Positions 18,368-28,884 of a stretch of DNA of 64,000 nt are shown here, piece by piece. Every line of letters starts with the position of its first letter. Position 1 is the stretch's first letter. Where the stretch lies: the NCBI RefSeq assembly GCF_001650195.1, contig NZ_LXYR01000017.1, positions 37,477 to 101,476 on the forward strand. The letters are read 5' to 3'. Source of the DNA: Phormidesmis priestleyi BC1401. Lineage in GTDB: Bacteria; Cyanobacteriota; Cyanobacteriia; Leptolyngbyales; Leptolyngbyaceae. A program made the position numbers and the translations under genes. The notes beneath the pieces are model-generated. The model made no database searches. It saw only the letters and a program-made list of their open reading frames with translations, and was not told the DNA's origin.

Positions 18368-18509
18368 AACGTGGATTAAATAAACTGTAGAACTTGCCCT
18401 CATCCCCAACCCTTCTCCTTGGGGAGAAGGGAGCTAGAATCCTTGTTCCCTCTCCTTGGGGAGAGGGCTAGGGTGAGGGCGAGAAGTGGCACCTTAATAA
18501 ATCCACGTT
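18368..18509. repeat. MITE-like dispersed repeat, copy 1 (TIR AACGTGGATT)
   Basis: About 142 bp between inverted ends AACGTGGATT and AATCCACGTT. The inside is the CCCTCATCC / CTCCTTGGGGAGAAGGG / GGGTGAGGGC palindromic module shared with five other copies in this window, each with different flanking ends. Confidence 0.75.
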
Positions 18510-18519
18510 TCTGAGAGGA

Positions 18520-20055
18520 TTACTCGGTTAAACACCGGATGGCTTCTAGTAAGCCTCTCGCTTTATTGAGGGTTTCCTCATACTCCTTTTCGGGTTCAGA
18601 ATCGGCAACCAATCCGGCTCCGGCTTGAACGCTGACGGTGTGTTTGCCGTTGCCTTGTGATCGTACTACCATCGTGCGAATGGCGATCGCGGTATTCAAC
18701 TGCCCCTCAAAGTCATAGTAGCCATACGCCCCAGAGTAGACTCCTCGACGACACGATTCTAAGTCATGAATAATTTGCATCGCCCGAATCTTGGGTGCCC
18801 CGCTCACCGTTCCAGCCGGAAAGGAGGCTTTTAGCAAGTCCCAAGCGGTTTTGGTGGGGGCAAGTTCGCCGATGACGTTGCTGACGATGTGCATCACATG
18901 AGAGTAGCGCTCAATCACCATCAGTTCGTCTACTTTGACGGTGCCGTTGACGCAGACTCGCCCCAGGTCATTGCGTCCGAGATCTACGAGCATGACGTGT
19001 TCGGCGACTTCTTTCGGGTCTTGCAGCAGGTCGTGCGCCAAAGCGTCATCTTCTTGAAGCGTTTTGCCCCGACGACGCGTTCCAGCGATCGGGCGCACCG
19101 TCGCAATTTTGGGCGCACCTGGCTCCAGCCGTTCTGCCTTGACCATCACCTCTGGGCTAGAGCCGATAATCTGCCAGTCGCCAAAGTTAAAATATGCCAT
19201 GTAGGGCGACGGATTGATTAGTCGCAGCGATCGATACAACCCAAACGGGTCGCCGCCATACTCTGCCGAGAGGCGTTGAGAAATGACGACTTGAAAAATA
19301 TCCCCCGCTTTGATGTGGGCTTTTGCCGTTTCAACGTTGGTGCAAAACTCTTCTTTAGTCGTGTTGCTAGTGAGCGACGTGATCTGATCGCGATTCCCCG
19401 ATTCTGGAGAGTTCCAGGATAACAGGGTGGCTTGCTCAGACAGGGGAGATTGAAGCTTATGGACGAGTTGAGTAACGCGATCGCAGGCTTGCTGATATGC
19501 CTCTAGTGGATCGACGTTTGGATCTCGCAGATCGGCGTAAGCAACTGCCCAAATTTTGCGTTTCACCTGGTCAAAGATCAATACCTGATCGACCTGCATC
19601 CACAAACCGTCAGGGAGATCCGCCTGAGTTGCCGGATAAATTGGGACGCGCGGCTCAATCCAGTTAATCAATTCATAGCCCCAAAAGCCAAACAGTCCGC
19701 CAATTCCTGGCGGTAGCTGAGGCAGCTTGACAGGCTGAAAGGGCGTAATACATTGGGATAATGTCTCAAACGGGTCGCCTTCAAACACTTTCTGAGAGCC
19801 GTCTCGATGCGTTTGAGTCGTTTTGTTGCCTCTCGCCTCTAAAATCCAAAGCGGGTCACAGCCCAAAAAGCTATAGCGAGCAAGCGTCTCTCCCCCTTCA
19901 ACCGACTCTAACAAAAAGCTATAGGGTTGCCCTGCACACACCCGATACCAGGCAGAGACAGGCGTGTCTAAATCGGCAACCCATTCCTGATAGACCGGGA
20001 TGAAGTTACCCTGCTGAACGAGTTGTGAAAATTGAGAAAAGTCTGGGAAAATCAT
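18520..20055 (-). CDS. trpE: anthranilate synthase component I
   Basis: A 511-aa chorismate-utilising enzyme forming anthranilate for tryptophan. The N-terminal regulatory LLESVEGGETLARYSFLG motif (Trp feedback site) and the C-terminal GSSPEVMVKAE, RPIAGTRRRGKT, LVDLGRNDLGRV and VSGAPKIRAMQI motifs are all present. Lies 129 bp downstream of psaD on the same strand, an arrangement I recall from other cyanobacteria. Confidence 0.96.
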   Translation of the reverse strand: MIFPDFSQFSQLVQQGNFIPVYQEWVADLDTPVSAWYRVCAGQPYSFLLESVEGGETLARYSFLGCDPLWILEARGNKTTQTHRDGSQKVFEGDPFETLSQCITPFQPVKLPQLPPGIGGLFGFWGYELINWIEPRVPIYPATQADLPDGLWMQVDQVLIFDQVKRKIWAVAYADLRDPNVDPLEAYQQACDRVTQLVHKLQSPLSEQATLLSWNSPESGNRDQITSLTSNTTKEEFCTNVETAKAHIKAGDIFQVVISQRLSAEYGGDPFGLYRSLRLINPSPYMAYFNFGDWQIIGSSPEVMVKAERLEPGAPKIATVRPIAGTRRRGKTLQEDDALAHDLLQDPKEVAEHVMLVDLGRNDLGRVCVNGTVKVDELMVIERYSHVMHIVSNVIGELAPTKTAWDLLKASFPAGTVSGAPKIRAMQIIHDLESCRRGVYSGAYGYYDFEGQLNTAIAIRTMVVRSQGNGKHTVSVQAGAGLVADSEPEKEYEETLNKARGLLEAIRCLTE

Positions 20056-20184
20056 GTTCTCAATTGTACAAGGAGAGAGAAGGTCAGGAAATCCAAAAAT
20101 TCAGGAGCCAAACATCAGGCACGAATGACTGAAATTTGACTCCTGAACGATCGTAAAAATTAGACAGAAATCGTAACCCTCAGA

Positions 20185-20610
20185 CTAAGGATCAAAGGCT
20201 TTGCGACTGCTGAACTTAATTTTAGCGGCATCTGGGTTAGAGCCAATATTGCGCGGAACGCTATTGACCGCTACCCGACCAGGATTGACCTTTTCGGGGA
20301 ACACACCATCAGCCGGGTGAAGATATTGAATCTCGCCGTTAGGAAAGACTCGGTAGATCTTGTAGTTGGTGATTTTGAACTTGGCACGAAGCTGTTGACC
20401 GCCTAACGCGATCGCCTGTTCCTTGCGAGCAAGATACAGGAGGTTATCGCCTTCGCGCATCTTGGCAGCGCCGCCAGTGGGCATTTCAAACACCTGTTCT
20501 TTTGGACTAGTCCAGGTGATTGCGTACTTCTCTTCTACTAAGGCTTTGGTCAACAGTCCACCTGTACTGCCACCAAACAAAGGAGCCTGTCCAGTAAGAG
20601 TGTCTGACAT
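20185..20610 (-). CDS. psaD: photosystem I reaction centre subunit II
   Basis: A 141-aa stromal-side PSI subunit that docks ferredoxin. Diagnostic stretches: [69 protein letters not shown] and FPEKVNPGR. Full length. The 106-bp gap to the divergent sipA gene must carry both promoters; a GTTACAGT direct-repeat-like stretch there is only weakly similar to the HLR1 light-response motif. Confidence 0.98.
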   Translation of the reverse strand: MSDTLTGQAPLFGGSTGGLLTKALVEEKYAITWTSPKEQVFEMPTGGAAKMREGDNLLYLARKEQAIALGGQQLRAKFKITNYKIYRVFPNGEIQYLHPADGVFPEKVNPGRVAVNSVPRNIGSNPDAAKIKFSSRKAFDP

Positions 20611-20716
20611 AAGTGTCTCGCTCTAAACGTTTTAGGCATCCTATCACCGAGGGTTTACCTCACGAACCGAACTGTTACAGTTGTTCGCAATTGACGACTG
20701 CGATTAAGATTGACAG

Positions 20717-20929
20717 ATGCCTAAAGAATTTGCGATCGGTTCCAAAGTCCGCGTGGTTGCACTGCCGCCCTATGTGAAAACGGCTGACCCGATGCCGATG
20801 TTGCGCCCTCCCGACGTGATTCACATTGGCGAAGAAGGAATTGTGCTCGATCGTCGTCCCGGTGGCTATTGGGGCGTGCGGTTTGCTAAAGGCTCATTCC
20901 TGCTCGATGACGAATATTTAGAGAGTTAA
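20717..20929 (+). CDS. sipA: SipA-like regulatory protein (DUF3148)
   Basis: A 70-aa SH3-like protein matching SipA, the small activator that binds the histidine kinase NblS in cyanobacterial high-light and nutrient-stress control. Characteristic stretches are FAIGSKVRVVALPPYVKTAD, PMLRPPDVIHIGEEG, VLDRRPGGYWGVRF and the end FLLDDEYLE. Divergent from psaD and convergent with a histidine kinase gene (4-bp overlap); that kinase lacks NblS architecture. Confidence 0.9.
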   Translation: MPKEFAIGSKVRVVALPPYVKTADPMPMLRPPDVIHIGEEGIVLDRRPGGYWGVRFAKGSFLLDDEYLES

Positions 20930-22311
20930 GCAACAGGCAGCAAAATCTCAAACTCTGTGCTGGTTGGCTCCTGGGTACCCGTGCCACAAGCATGAATGCG
21001 AGAAAACACCCTGAACTTTCCGCCGTGTCTGGCAGTGATGATGCGATAGCTAGTCGTGAGGCTGGTTTCTTTGGCAAAAGGCTGATCATTCGCAAACGCC
21101 TCAATTAGTTGGTGTTGAGTCTCTGATGTGATGCCACCATTGTCAGAGATGCGAATCGAAACCCAACGAGTGTCACTCTCGCGTAATGTACACAGATCCG
21201 TTGTAACCGTAATGCGAGGACGAATCTTAGAGGAACGATCGCGCGTTGACTCCGAGCTAAGACGATCGCCGACTGCCTGATTGAGCAACCCATCGATCGA
21301 GCGGCTGAGAAGGTTCATAAACACCTGACTCAGTTGCCCAACAAAGCAGGGAACAGGCGGCAGTTGACCGTAGTGTTTAACAATCTCAATCTCGCTGCTC
21401 ATGCGGCTCTTGAGCAGCAGCAGCACGCCGTTGAGACACTCATTCAAATCGGCGGGTTTGGGATACACTTCGTCGATGTGACAGAAGTTTTGGAGACCGT
21501 TGACCAGCTTAGATAAGCGTTCTGCACCCGTTTTGATGCTGTCTAGGGTTTTTGGGAGATCGTCGCGCAGATAGTCAAGCTCGATCGCGTTCTGAATGTG
21601 GGCGATTTCAGGAGTCGGCTGCGGTAGAGCTTTTTGGTAAGCAGCCACCAGTGCTAATAGATTTTGACTATAGTCAGACACATGACTGAGGTTGCCCCAG
21701 ATAAAACTGACTGGATCTAAAATCTCGTGAGCGACTCCATCGACCAAACGCCCCAAGCTTGCCATTTTCTCACTTTGCAGCATTTGCAACTGAAGCCGCT
21801 CATATCTCACCTGCGTCTCAATGCCGCGAATCTGCCAGTAAGCGATGTTGAGCGTGTGAACGTCGAGCAGGTGATAACCTGACGAATGTTGAACCACGAT
21901 CGGGTCTGCCAAACATTCGGGCGATCGTTGCAATGCCTGCTGTGCCGCGCTCAAAATGGATGTGGTGTTTGCCAACATCAGCCAAGATTTGGGCGCATAG
22001 CTTGACAAAACCTGCAGCGGCAGACTTAGAAATAACTCCACGCCGTGAGGACGCAGCAAATACTCCAGCAATTGCTGCCGCGAAATCATGCCGACAAACC
22101 GCTCTTGCTCGACGAATATCACTCCCGGCAGCAGAGGATGTTGCTCAAACACCCGCGCCATTTCAATTCCTAAGCAGCTCAAATCTGCCTGAAACTGATA
22201 GAGAGGCAGCTCTTGCAGGGTAGATTCAAGGGTTAACGCTTGAGTGCTTCCTTCTAAGAGAATGGGCGGCATCAGGCTCAAGTGAGCGTCATTGACGGGT
22301 TTGGAAAACAC
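20926..22311 (-). CDS. sensor histidine kinase with N-terminal CBS-like region
   Basis: A 461-aa cytosolic protein. Residues ~20-160 look like a CBS-pair sensor domain (VIFVEQERFVGMISRQQLLEY). The HisKA segment follows with the phospho-acceptor H195 in VDGVAHEILDP, and the HATPase region shows an N-box-like FMNLLSRSIDG and G1 ISDNGG. The G2 glycine-rich lid is degenerate (SLTTSYRIITARHGG), so ATP handling may be weak. No response regulator is adjacent. The 3' end overlaps the convergent sipA by 4 bp. Confidence 0.82.
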   Translation of the reverse strand: MFSKPVNDAHLSLMPPILLEGSTQALTLESTLQELPLYQFQADLSCLGIEMARVFEQHPLLPGVIFVEQERFVGMISRQQLLEYLLRPHGVELFLSLPLQVLSSYAPKSWLMLANTTSILSAAQQALQRSPECLADPIVVQHSSGYHLLDVHTLNIAYWQIRGIETQVRYERLQLQMLQSEKMASLGRLVDGVAHEILDPVSFIWGNLSHVSDYSQNLLALVAAYQKALPQPTPEIAHIQNAIELDYLRDDLPKTLDSIKTGAERLSKLVNGLQNFCHIDEVYPKPADLNECLNGVLLLLKSRMSSEIEIVKHYGQLPPVPCFVGQLSQVFMNLLSRSIDGLLNQAVGDRLSSESTRDRSSKIRPRITVTTDLCTLRESDTRWVSIRISDNGGITSETQHQLIEAFANDQPFAKETSLTTSYRIITARHGGKFRVFSRIHACGTGTQEPTSTEFEILLPVA

Positions 22312-22418
22312 AAAGGCACTTGTCTAGATTGCAATTGTCAGACTTTAGATTGCCCAAATTTGCCCGTGTTTGCTCATAATACAGAGAGGTTTCGGGCTTT
22401 AGGTCTCAAAGCTATCCC

Positions 22419-22453
22419 TGACTCCTGTTTCCTGTTCCCTGTTCCCTGTCCCT
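22419..22453 (+). repeat. heptamer short tandem repeat (STRR-like)
   Basis: Three to five degenerate CCTGTTC-type heptamers just before the ABC transporter ATG at 22457. Short tandem heptamers of this kind are common in cyanobacterial genomes. Confidence 0.6.
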
Positions 22454-22456
22454 CGA

Positions 22457-24082
22457 ATGAAATTACTTTCTTTTCTACTCCAGTCTTCGCGCGGCATGGT
22501 GGCGATCGCGATTCTCACAGGGTTTATTAGTGGGGGCAGCAGTGCGGCTCTGATTGCGCTGGCGAGTCGAGCCATTGGAGGGGGTGCGGTAAGCGCGATC
22601 GCAGGCATCTTTATCACGCTAGCGGTGGTCTCGTTGGTGACGAGTGTGATCTCGCAGGTGGCGCTGGTGCAGTTGTCGCAGAATGCAGTTTTTAATTTGC
22701 GATTGGGGCTAAGTCGGCAAATTCTCTCTTCAGAGTTGAGCCATTTAGAACAGTTGGGTAGCGCTCGCACTCTAGCGACGCTGACTGAGGATGTGAATGC
22801 GGTTGCCAGTGCAGTCGCCCTTTTTCCTTATTTGTGTATTGATTTGGCGACGATCGTCGGGTCGTTTGCCTATATCTGCTGGCTCTCGTGGCAAGGATTT
22901 GCAATGGTGATGGGACTGTTTGCGTTAGCCGTAATCACCACGCAGTTGCTGCTCAAACGGGGTTATCAATTTCTAAGGCTGGCTCGTGACGATCAAGACC
23001 AGTTGTTTAAGCACTTTCGCACCATCACCGACGGCATTAAAGAACTCAAGCTGCACTACGATCGTCGCCAAGCCTTCTTATCCGATGACCTGGAAGCCGC
23101 TTCTGCCCGGTATCGTCGCCACAATGTCAGTGCGTTGATTTTGTTTTCGATGGCGAGTAGCTGGGGTCGGCTGATCTTTTTCTTTGCGATCGGGTTTGTG
23201 CTGTTTGCGTTGCCTCAAGTGTTGGCTGTCCCGTTGCAGACGCTTTCGGGTTACGTCCTGATTTTCACTTATGCAACGTTGCCCTTAGAGAAACTCGTCG
23301 CAAAGTTGCCTGTGCTGAGTCAAGCGAGTGTCTCTCTCGAAAAAATTGACCTATTGGGGTTGTCGCTTCGCAGTCGATCGGAGTCTAGCAGCGTTCCGGC
23401 GGCGATCGATCCTCACTGGCAGCGCTTAGAGTTTCGAGACGTTGCCCATCACTATTACAGACCGGGAGAAGAGAGTAATTTTGTTTTAGGTCCGATTAAT
23501 CTTGCCTTTCGTCCAGGCGAATTGGTGTTTATTGTCGGAGGGAATGGCAGTGGCAAGTCTACGCTGTCGAAGCTGATGACGGGACTTTACATTCCTGATG
23601 CGGGTGAAATTTGGTTAGACGGACAGATGATTACATCAGAAAATCGAGAATGGTATCGGCAACACTTTTCTGCGATTTACGCCGATTTCTATTTGTTCGA
23701 TCGGCTTCTCGGCATCAACAATCCAGATTTGGATTCTCAGGCTCAGGCGTATCTCAAACAACTGCACCTCGATCATAAAGTCACCATTACCAACGGCAGA
23801 CTTTCGACTACAGAACTTTCTCAAGGACAGCGCAAACGGTTAAGTCTTCTCACCGCCTATTTAGAAGACCGTCCCATTTATTTATTTGACGAATGGGCAT
23901 CTGATCAAGATCCCGCGTTTCGAGAGCTTTTTTACACTGAGTTTTTGCCGAAACTAAAACACCAGGGAAAAACCATTTTTGTGATTAGTCACGACGATCA
24001 TTATTTTCACGTTGCCGATCGGATGATCAAACTCGACTATGGTGCGATCGAATATGACAAGTCAGCCCTCGATCGGCAGTAA
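22457..24082 (+). CDS. cyclic-peptide-export type ABC transporter (PvdE/SyrD-like)
   Basis: A 541-aa half transporter: six membrane spans in residues 1-280, then an ATPase domain with Walker A GGNGSGKST (361-369), signature LSQGQRKRL and Walker B IYLFDEWASDQDP. The short linker and the unusual DEWASDQDP D-loop place it in the PvdE/SyrD family of peptide siderophore and cyclic-peptide exporters. No peptide synthetase lies nearby, so the substrate is unknown. Two units probably form a homodimer. Confidence 0.88.
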   Translation: MKLLSFLLQSSRGMVAIAILTGFISGGSSAALIALASRAIGGGAVSAIAGIFITLAVVSLVTSVISQVALVQLSQNAVFNLRLGLSRQILSSELSHLEQLGSARTLATLTEDVNAVASAVALFPYLCIDLATIVGSFAYICWLSWQGFAMVMGLFALAVITTQLLLKRGYQFLRLARDDQDQLFKHFRTITDGIKELKLHYDRRQAFLSDDLEAASARYRRHNVSALILFSMASSWGRLIFFFAIGFVLFALPQVLAVPLQTLSGYVLIFTYATLPLEKLVAKLPVLSQASVSLEKIDLLGLSLRSRSESSSVPAAIDPHWQRLEFRDVAHHYYRPGEESNFVLGPINLAFRPGELVFIVGGNGSGKSTLSKLMTGLYIPDAGEIWLDGQMITSENREWYRQHFSAIYADFYLFDRLLGINNPDLDSQAQAYLKQLHLDHKVTITNGRLSTTELSQGQRKRLSLLTAYLEDRPIYLFDEWASDQDPAFRELFYTEFLPKLKHQGKTIFVISHDDHYFHVADRMIKLDYGAIEYDKSALDRQ

Positions 24083-24179
24083 ACTTTGTCAGATTGAATT
24101 GAACCTTCTCGATCGAGCCGCTGTCTAATCTTCAAAGCTACTCAGTTGGCTTGTTGACACTCTAGGAATCTCAATCTCC

Positions 24180-24602
24180 ATGAAAAAACTTTCTCTATTA
24201 CTACCCGGCGCGATCGCGCTATTGCTCTCGGCGGCTCCTGTTTTGGTGGCTCATGCTCAGTCGACACCGACTGCACCGACGAGTCAGAGAATGCAGAAGC
24301 AGAATCGACTCAATTTGACCGACGCTCAAAAAGCGAGCCTCAAGACCATTCGCGACAGCACTCGCCAGCAAGTTGAAGGCGTTCTCACCTCTGAGCAGCG
24401 AGCAAAACTTCAAGCCGATCGCGGTCAAGGCATGAAGCGGGGTCAAAACTGGAAGTCTCTCAATTTGACCGACGACCAAAAAGCCAGAATCAAGGCGATC
24501 AGACAAGCGTCTCGTGCTCAAATGGATGGCGTGTTGACTCCAGAGCAGCGCAGCCAAATGCAGCAATACAAGAGCCAGCGCCGCGCTAAACCCGCTCAAT
24601 AG
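24180..24602 (+). CDS. Spy/CpxP-like periplasmic protein with LTxxQ repeats
   Basis: A 140-aa exported protein. Residues 1-26 form a signal peptide (KKLSLLLPGAIALLL, cleavage after AHA). Two repeats follow, each with LTD.QKA...IR....Q..GVLT.EQR (about 45-80 and 92-128), the LTxxQ signature of Spy/CpxP family periplasmic chaperones. Likely alpha-helical; partner unknown. A clean terminator closes the gene at 24626. Confidence 0.82.
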   Translation: MKKLSLLLPGAIALLLSAAPVLVAHAQSTPTAPTSQRMQKQNRLNLTDAQKASLKTIRDSTRQQVEGVLTSEQRAKLQADRGQGMKRGQNWKSLNLTDDQKARIKAIRQASRAQMDGVLTPEQRSQMQQYKSQRRAKPAQ

Positions 24603-24625
24603 CAGACAAACTCTATAAACTCTTT

Positions 24626-24650
24626 AGGCACCTCGAAAGGTGCCTTTTTT
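24626..24650 (+). terminator. Rho-independent terminator
   Basis: Stem AGGCACCT / AGGTGCCT with a CGAA tetraloop, followed by six T residues. Confidence 0.9.
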
Positions 24651-25197
24651 GTTGGGAGAAGTGTCTCACTCGAAAAGTTTCACCATTCTTAATAAAGAAG
24701 TTGGTTGGCTCGATCGCTGCTCCTTCTCTCCAACCTAACCACCCAGCAAATCGAGGGTCAATCGCTATCAATCTCTAGAATCCACTGCTTTTAAACAGAT
24801 TCGATCGAGAATTCAAGCCGATCGAACCCCTTGGTTCAGGAGATTGAACACTAAATACGAGGACTCGCACAGAATTGAAGTTCTATCTTGGTTTGTCTAT
24901 TGTTCTTATTTTTATAAAAACTGGACTATAAAAGCTTCTAAACACCTTCAATTTCAGTTGATAGCGATTCTGGCTACCTCAACCTGCTTTAGCTACTTAT
25001 CTCAATTTTTCTCATCGTTTTACTACCCAACTCATTTAAAACACCTCTTCCAATCGTCTGCAACATGGTCAATAATGCAGTCAGAGACGAGAGACATAGG
25101 GCTGGCTTCGATCGGAAGTCATAGAAACCAAGGCTGATCGCCTGTTTTAAGCTCCCAACGCTCACCCCTTTTGAGAAAAGATTAGGAGAAACAATTA
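24651..25197 (+). promoter_or_regulatory. 547-bp gap upstream of chlL, no gene seen
   Basis: The region is AT-rich and without a convincing gene; a 97-codon frame in it has no coding character. It probably holds the chlL promoter and a long leader. The end carries TTAGGAGAAA, giving the Shine-Dalgarno AGGAG ~10 nt before the GTG at 25198. Confidence 0.45.
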
Positions 25198-26058
25198 GTG
25201 AAACTTGCAGTTTACGGAAAAGGTGGAATCGGTAAATCGACCACCAGTTGCAACATCTCCGTTGCCCTGGCGCGGCGCGGTAAAAAGGTTCTGCAAATCG
25301 GCTGTGACCCCAAGCACGACAGCACATTTACCCTCACGGGCTTCCTGATTCCGACGATTATCGACACGCTGCAAGAAAAAGACTATCACTACGAAGATGT
25401 CTGGCCCGAAGACGTGATCTACAAGGGCTATGGTGGTGTTGACTGCGTAGAAGCAGGCGGACCTCCGGCTGGGGCAGGCTGCGGCGGCTATGTCGTGGGC
25501 GAAACCGTCAAGCTGCTCAAAGAACTGAATGCCTTCGACGAATATGACGTGATTCTATTCGACGTGTTGGGCGACGTAGTGTGCGGTGGGTTTGCTGCCC
25601 CGCTCAACTATGCTGACTATTGCCTAATCGTCACAGACAACGGCTTTGATGCCCTGTTTGCCGCCAATCGGATTGCTGCCTCCGTGCGTGAAAAAGCCCG
25701 GACTCACCCGCTCCGTTTAGCAGGTCTGATCGGCAACCGCACCTCTAAGCGCGACTTGATCGATAAATATATCGATACCGTGCCGATGCCTGTGTTAGAA
25801 GTGCTGCCTCTGATTGAAGACATCCGCGTCTCTCGTGTCAAAGGCAAAACCCTGTTTGAGATGGCAGAAACAGATCCGTCATTGAACTACGTCTGCGATT
25901 ACTATCTCAACATTGCAGACCAGATTTTAGCGAATCCCGAAGGAGTTGTGCCCAACGACTCGCCCGATCGTGAGTTGTTCTCGCTGTTGTCTGATTTCTA
26001 TCTCAACCCGACACCTCCCAAAGCTGAGGGCGAAAAAGTCGATCTGATGATGGTCTAA
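25198..26058 (+). CDS. chlL: light-independent protochlorophyllide reductase, iron protein
   Basis: A 286-aa NifH-like ATPase that passes electrons to ChlN/ChlB for dark reduction of protochlorophyllide. The P-loop is GKGGIGKST (7-15); the [4Fe-4S]-bridging cysteines are C95 (AGAGCGGY) and C129 (VVCGGFAAP). Start is GTG, supported by AGGAG upstream and by the family N-terminus [10 protein letters not shown]. Forms an operon with the DUF5331 gene and chlN; chlB is not in the window. Confidence 0.98.
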   Translation: MKLAVYGKGGIGKSTTSCNISVALARRGKKVLQIGCDPKHDSTFTLTGFLIPTIIDTLQEKDYHYEDVWPEDVIYKGYGGVDCVEAGGPPAGAGCGGYVVGETVKLLKELNAFDEYDVILFDVLGDVVCGGFAAPLNYADYCLIVTDNGFDALFAANRIAASVREKARTHPLRLAGLIGNRTSKRDLIDKYIDTVPMPVLEVLPLIEDIRVSRVKGKTLFEMAETDPSLNYVCDYYLNIADQILANPEGVVPNDSPDRELFSLLSDFYLNPTPPKAEGEKVDLMMV

Positions 26059-26146
26059 AGAGAGTTGTGAGTTTCGAGGGTTGAGTGCTGAGTTGTTAGA
26101 AGATAGTTTAGAACTCAAAATTCAGCCCTTAACACTCAGGTAACTT

Positions 26147-26536
26147 GTGAATATTGAGAACCTCCGTCAATCGCTTAAAGACAAGTGGCTAGACTATTAT
26201 CGAGACAACCGCCCCTGGCTAGCTCGTCTAGCGGTCTGGGTCAACTGCAACGGGCAGAGACGACCCTCTTCGAGCTTTATTTTGGCAACCCTTTCTGTCT
26301 TAGAGCCAGAATTGACTGTCATTCTGCCTTTAGTCGTCGATCTCAACAGCAGCCCCGATCGCATCGTAATCGCGTTGGGTCTAAACTTTAACCCCGATCG
26401 TGCCCTCGACTCACTTAACAAAATCGATGAAGAGGTCAAACTGCTCCCCGCCGGGTCTAAACCAGTGATTCCTGGCTCTGCCAGCCGCGTCTATGCCAAA
26501 CGAGACGAAGACTGTGGAGGGTCAGGTCGCAAATAG
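26147..26536 (+). CDS. DUF5331 family protein between chlL and chlN
   Basis: A 129-aa protein of unknown function that in many cyanobacteria lies between chlL and chlN. It starts NIENLRQSLKDKWLDYYRDN and contains RLAVWVNCNGQRRPSSSFIL. Its fixed position suggests a role in DPOR assembly or expression, but nothing in the sequence proves it. Starts with TTG or GTG-type codon context (GTG at 26147). Confidence 0.8.
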   Translation: MNIENLRQSLKDKWLDYYRDNRPWLARLAVWVNCNGQRRPSSSFILATLSVLEPELTVILPLVVDLNSSPDRIVIALGLNFNPDRALDSLNKIDEEVKLLPAGSKPVIPGSASRVYAKRDEDCGGSGRK

Positions 26537-26564
26537 TCTTGGTCTCACGTTCGATTTCTTCTAA

Positions 26565-27995
<1,431 letters not shown>

Positions 27996-28016
27996 TTGAG
28001 AGGTCATTAATTCTTC

Positions 28017-28044
28017 AGGGGTGCGGCAACGTGCCCCTTTTTTT
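28017..28044 (+). terminator. Rho-independent terminator after chlN
   Basis: Stem GGGGTGC / GTGCCCC (with G-U pairs), loop GGCAAC, followed by TTTTTTT. Confidence 0.85.
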
Positions 28045-28099
28045 GGCACAATCAATGACATTAAAAGAGCTAAAGTATTGCTGAGAACTGGAGGTTACT

Positions 28100-28732
28100 T
28101 TGTACGGAGCCAACCCAGACGATAAGCATCCGATGAAGGGATTTCCACAAATCTGCTTTATAAAAAACACAGTATCAAATCCCAATATCATCATTGGAGA
28201 TTACACCTATTATGATGATCCTGAAGATTCAGAAGACTTTGAGCGCAATGTCCTCTATCACTTTCCATTTATTGGCGATCGGCTAATTATTGGAAAGTTT
28301 TGTGCTTTGGCAAGAGGCGTAACGTTCATCATGAACGGGGCAAATCACAAGTTAGATGGTTTTTCAACTTATCCATTTCAAATCTTCGGCAGTAGCTGGG
28401 AAAAAGTGACTCCTCATGCTGGGAAACTTCCTTATAAAGGCGATACAGTCATTGGAAATGATGTATGGATTGGCTACGAAGTGGTGATTATGCCAGGGGT
28501 GAAAGTCGGTGACGGAGCCATCATTGCGGCAAAATCTGTGGTGGTCAATGATGTTGCTCCCTATACGATTTTTGGAGGCAATCCAGCTAAGTGTATTCGG
28601 CAACGATTTGATGATGAAGTGATTCGATCGTTGCTTCAAGTTGCCTGGTGGAATTGGGATATCGAGAAGATTACGCGCAACCTAGAAAAAATCGTAGCAG
28701 CAGATATTGAAGCTCTGATAAGCTGCAAATAG
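28100..28732 (+). CDS. Vat-family xenobiotic O-acetyltransferase (hexapeptide repeat)
   Basis: A 210-aa left-handed beta-helix acetyltransferase. The N-terminus MYGANPDDKHPMKG and GDYTYYDDPED match the Vat/streptogramin A acetyltransferase family; the active-site His lies in NGANHKLDG and the hexapeptide repeats run through IGNDVWIGYEVVIMPGVKVG and FGGNPAK. Start is TTG at 28100, supported by GGAGG 5 nt upstream and by family alignment of the first residues. Cyanobacterial members may act on endogenous substrates rather than antibiotics. Confidence 0.88.
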   Translation: MYGANPDDKHPMKGFPQICFIKNTVSNPNIIIGDYTYYDDPEDSEDFERNVLYHFPFIGDRLIIGKFCALARGVTFIMNGANHKLDGFSTYPFQIFGSSWEKVTPHAGKLPYKGDTVIGNDVWIGYEVVIMPGVKVGDGAIIAAKSVVVNDVAPYTIFGGNPAKCIRQRFDDEVIRSLLQVAWWNWDIEKITRNLEKIVAADIEALISCK

Positions 28733-28777
28733 TTGAGCAATGGAGTACAAAAACTCCTTGCAGTACCTCTCAACGTA

Positions 28778-28864
28778 AGCTAACGCTCCCAATCAGCGGC
28801 GACAGAGATGACTGAAACGTAGCGCGAAGAACTTTGCTCGTCCGCTGCATTGGGATTGTTGGGC
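28778..28864 (-). other. attC-like recombination site 1 (87 nt)
   Basis: On the minus strand: R'' core GCCCAAC (28864-28858), L'' arm CAATGCAGCGGAC, a 36-nt centre, L' arm GTCGCCGCTG, R' core GTTAGCT (28784-28778). The arms pair almost perfectly with one extra unpaired base, as in integron attC folds. It lies just downstream of the minus-strand HNH-nucleotidyltransferase gene, the normal cassette orientation. A second site with the same length and similar arms is at 46427. Confidence 0.65.
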
Positions 28865-28884
28865 TACGTTGTAGATACTGCTAA

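Noticed and set aside
20926..22311. NblS kinase
   Set aside because: No membrane spans, HAMP or PAS domains; only the adjacency to sipA suggested it.
24844..25137. 97-codon frame upstream of chlL
   Set aside because: Low-complexity, AT-rich, no ribosome site fitting the start, no recognisable domain.
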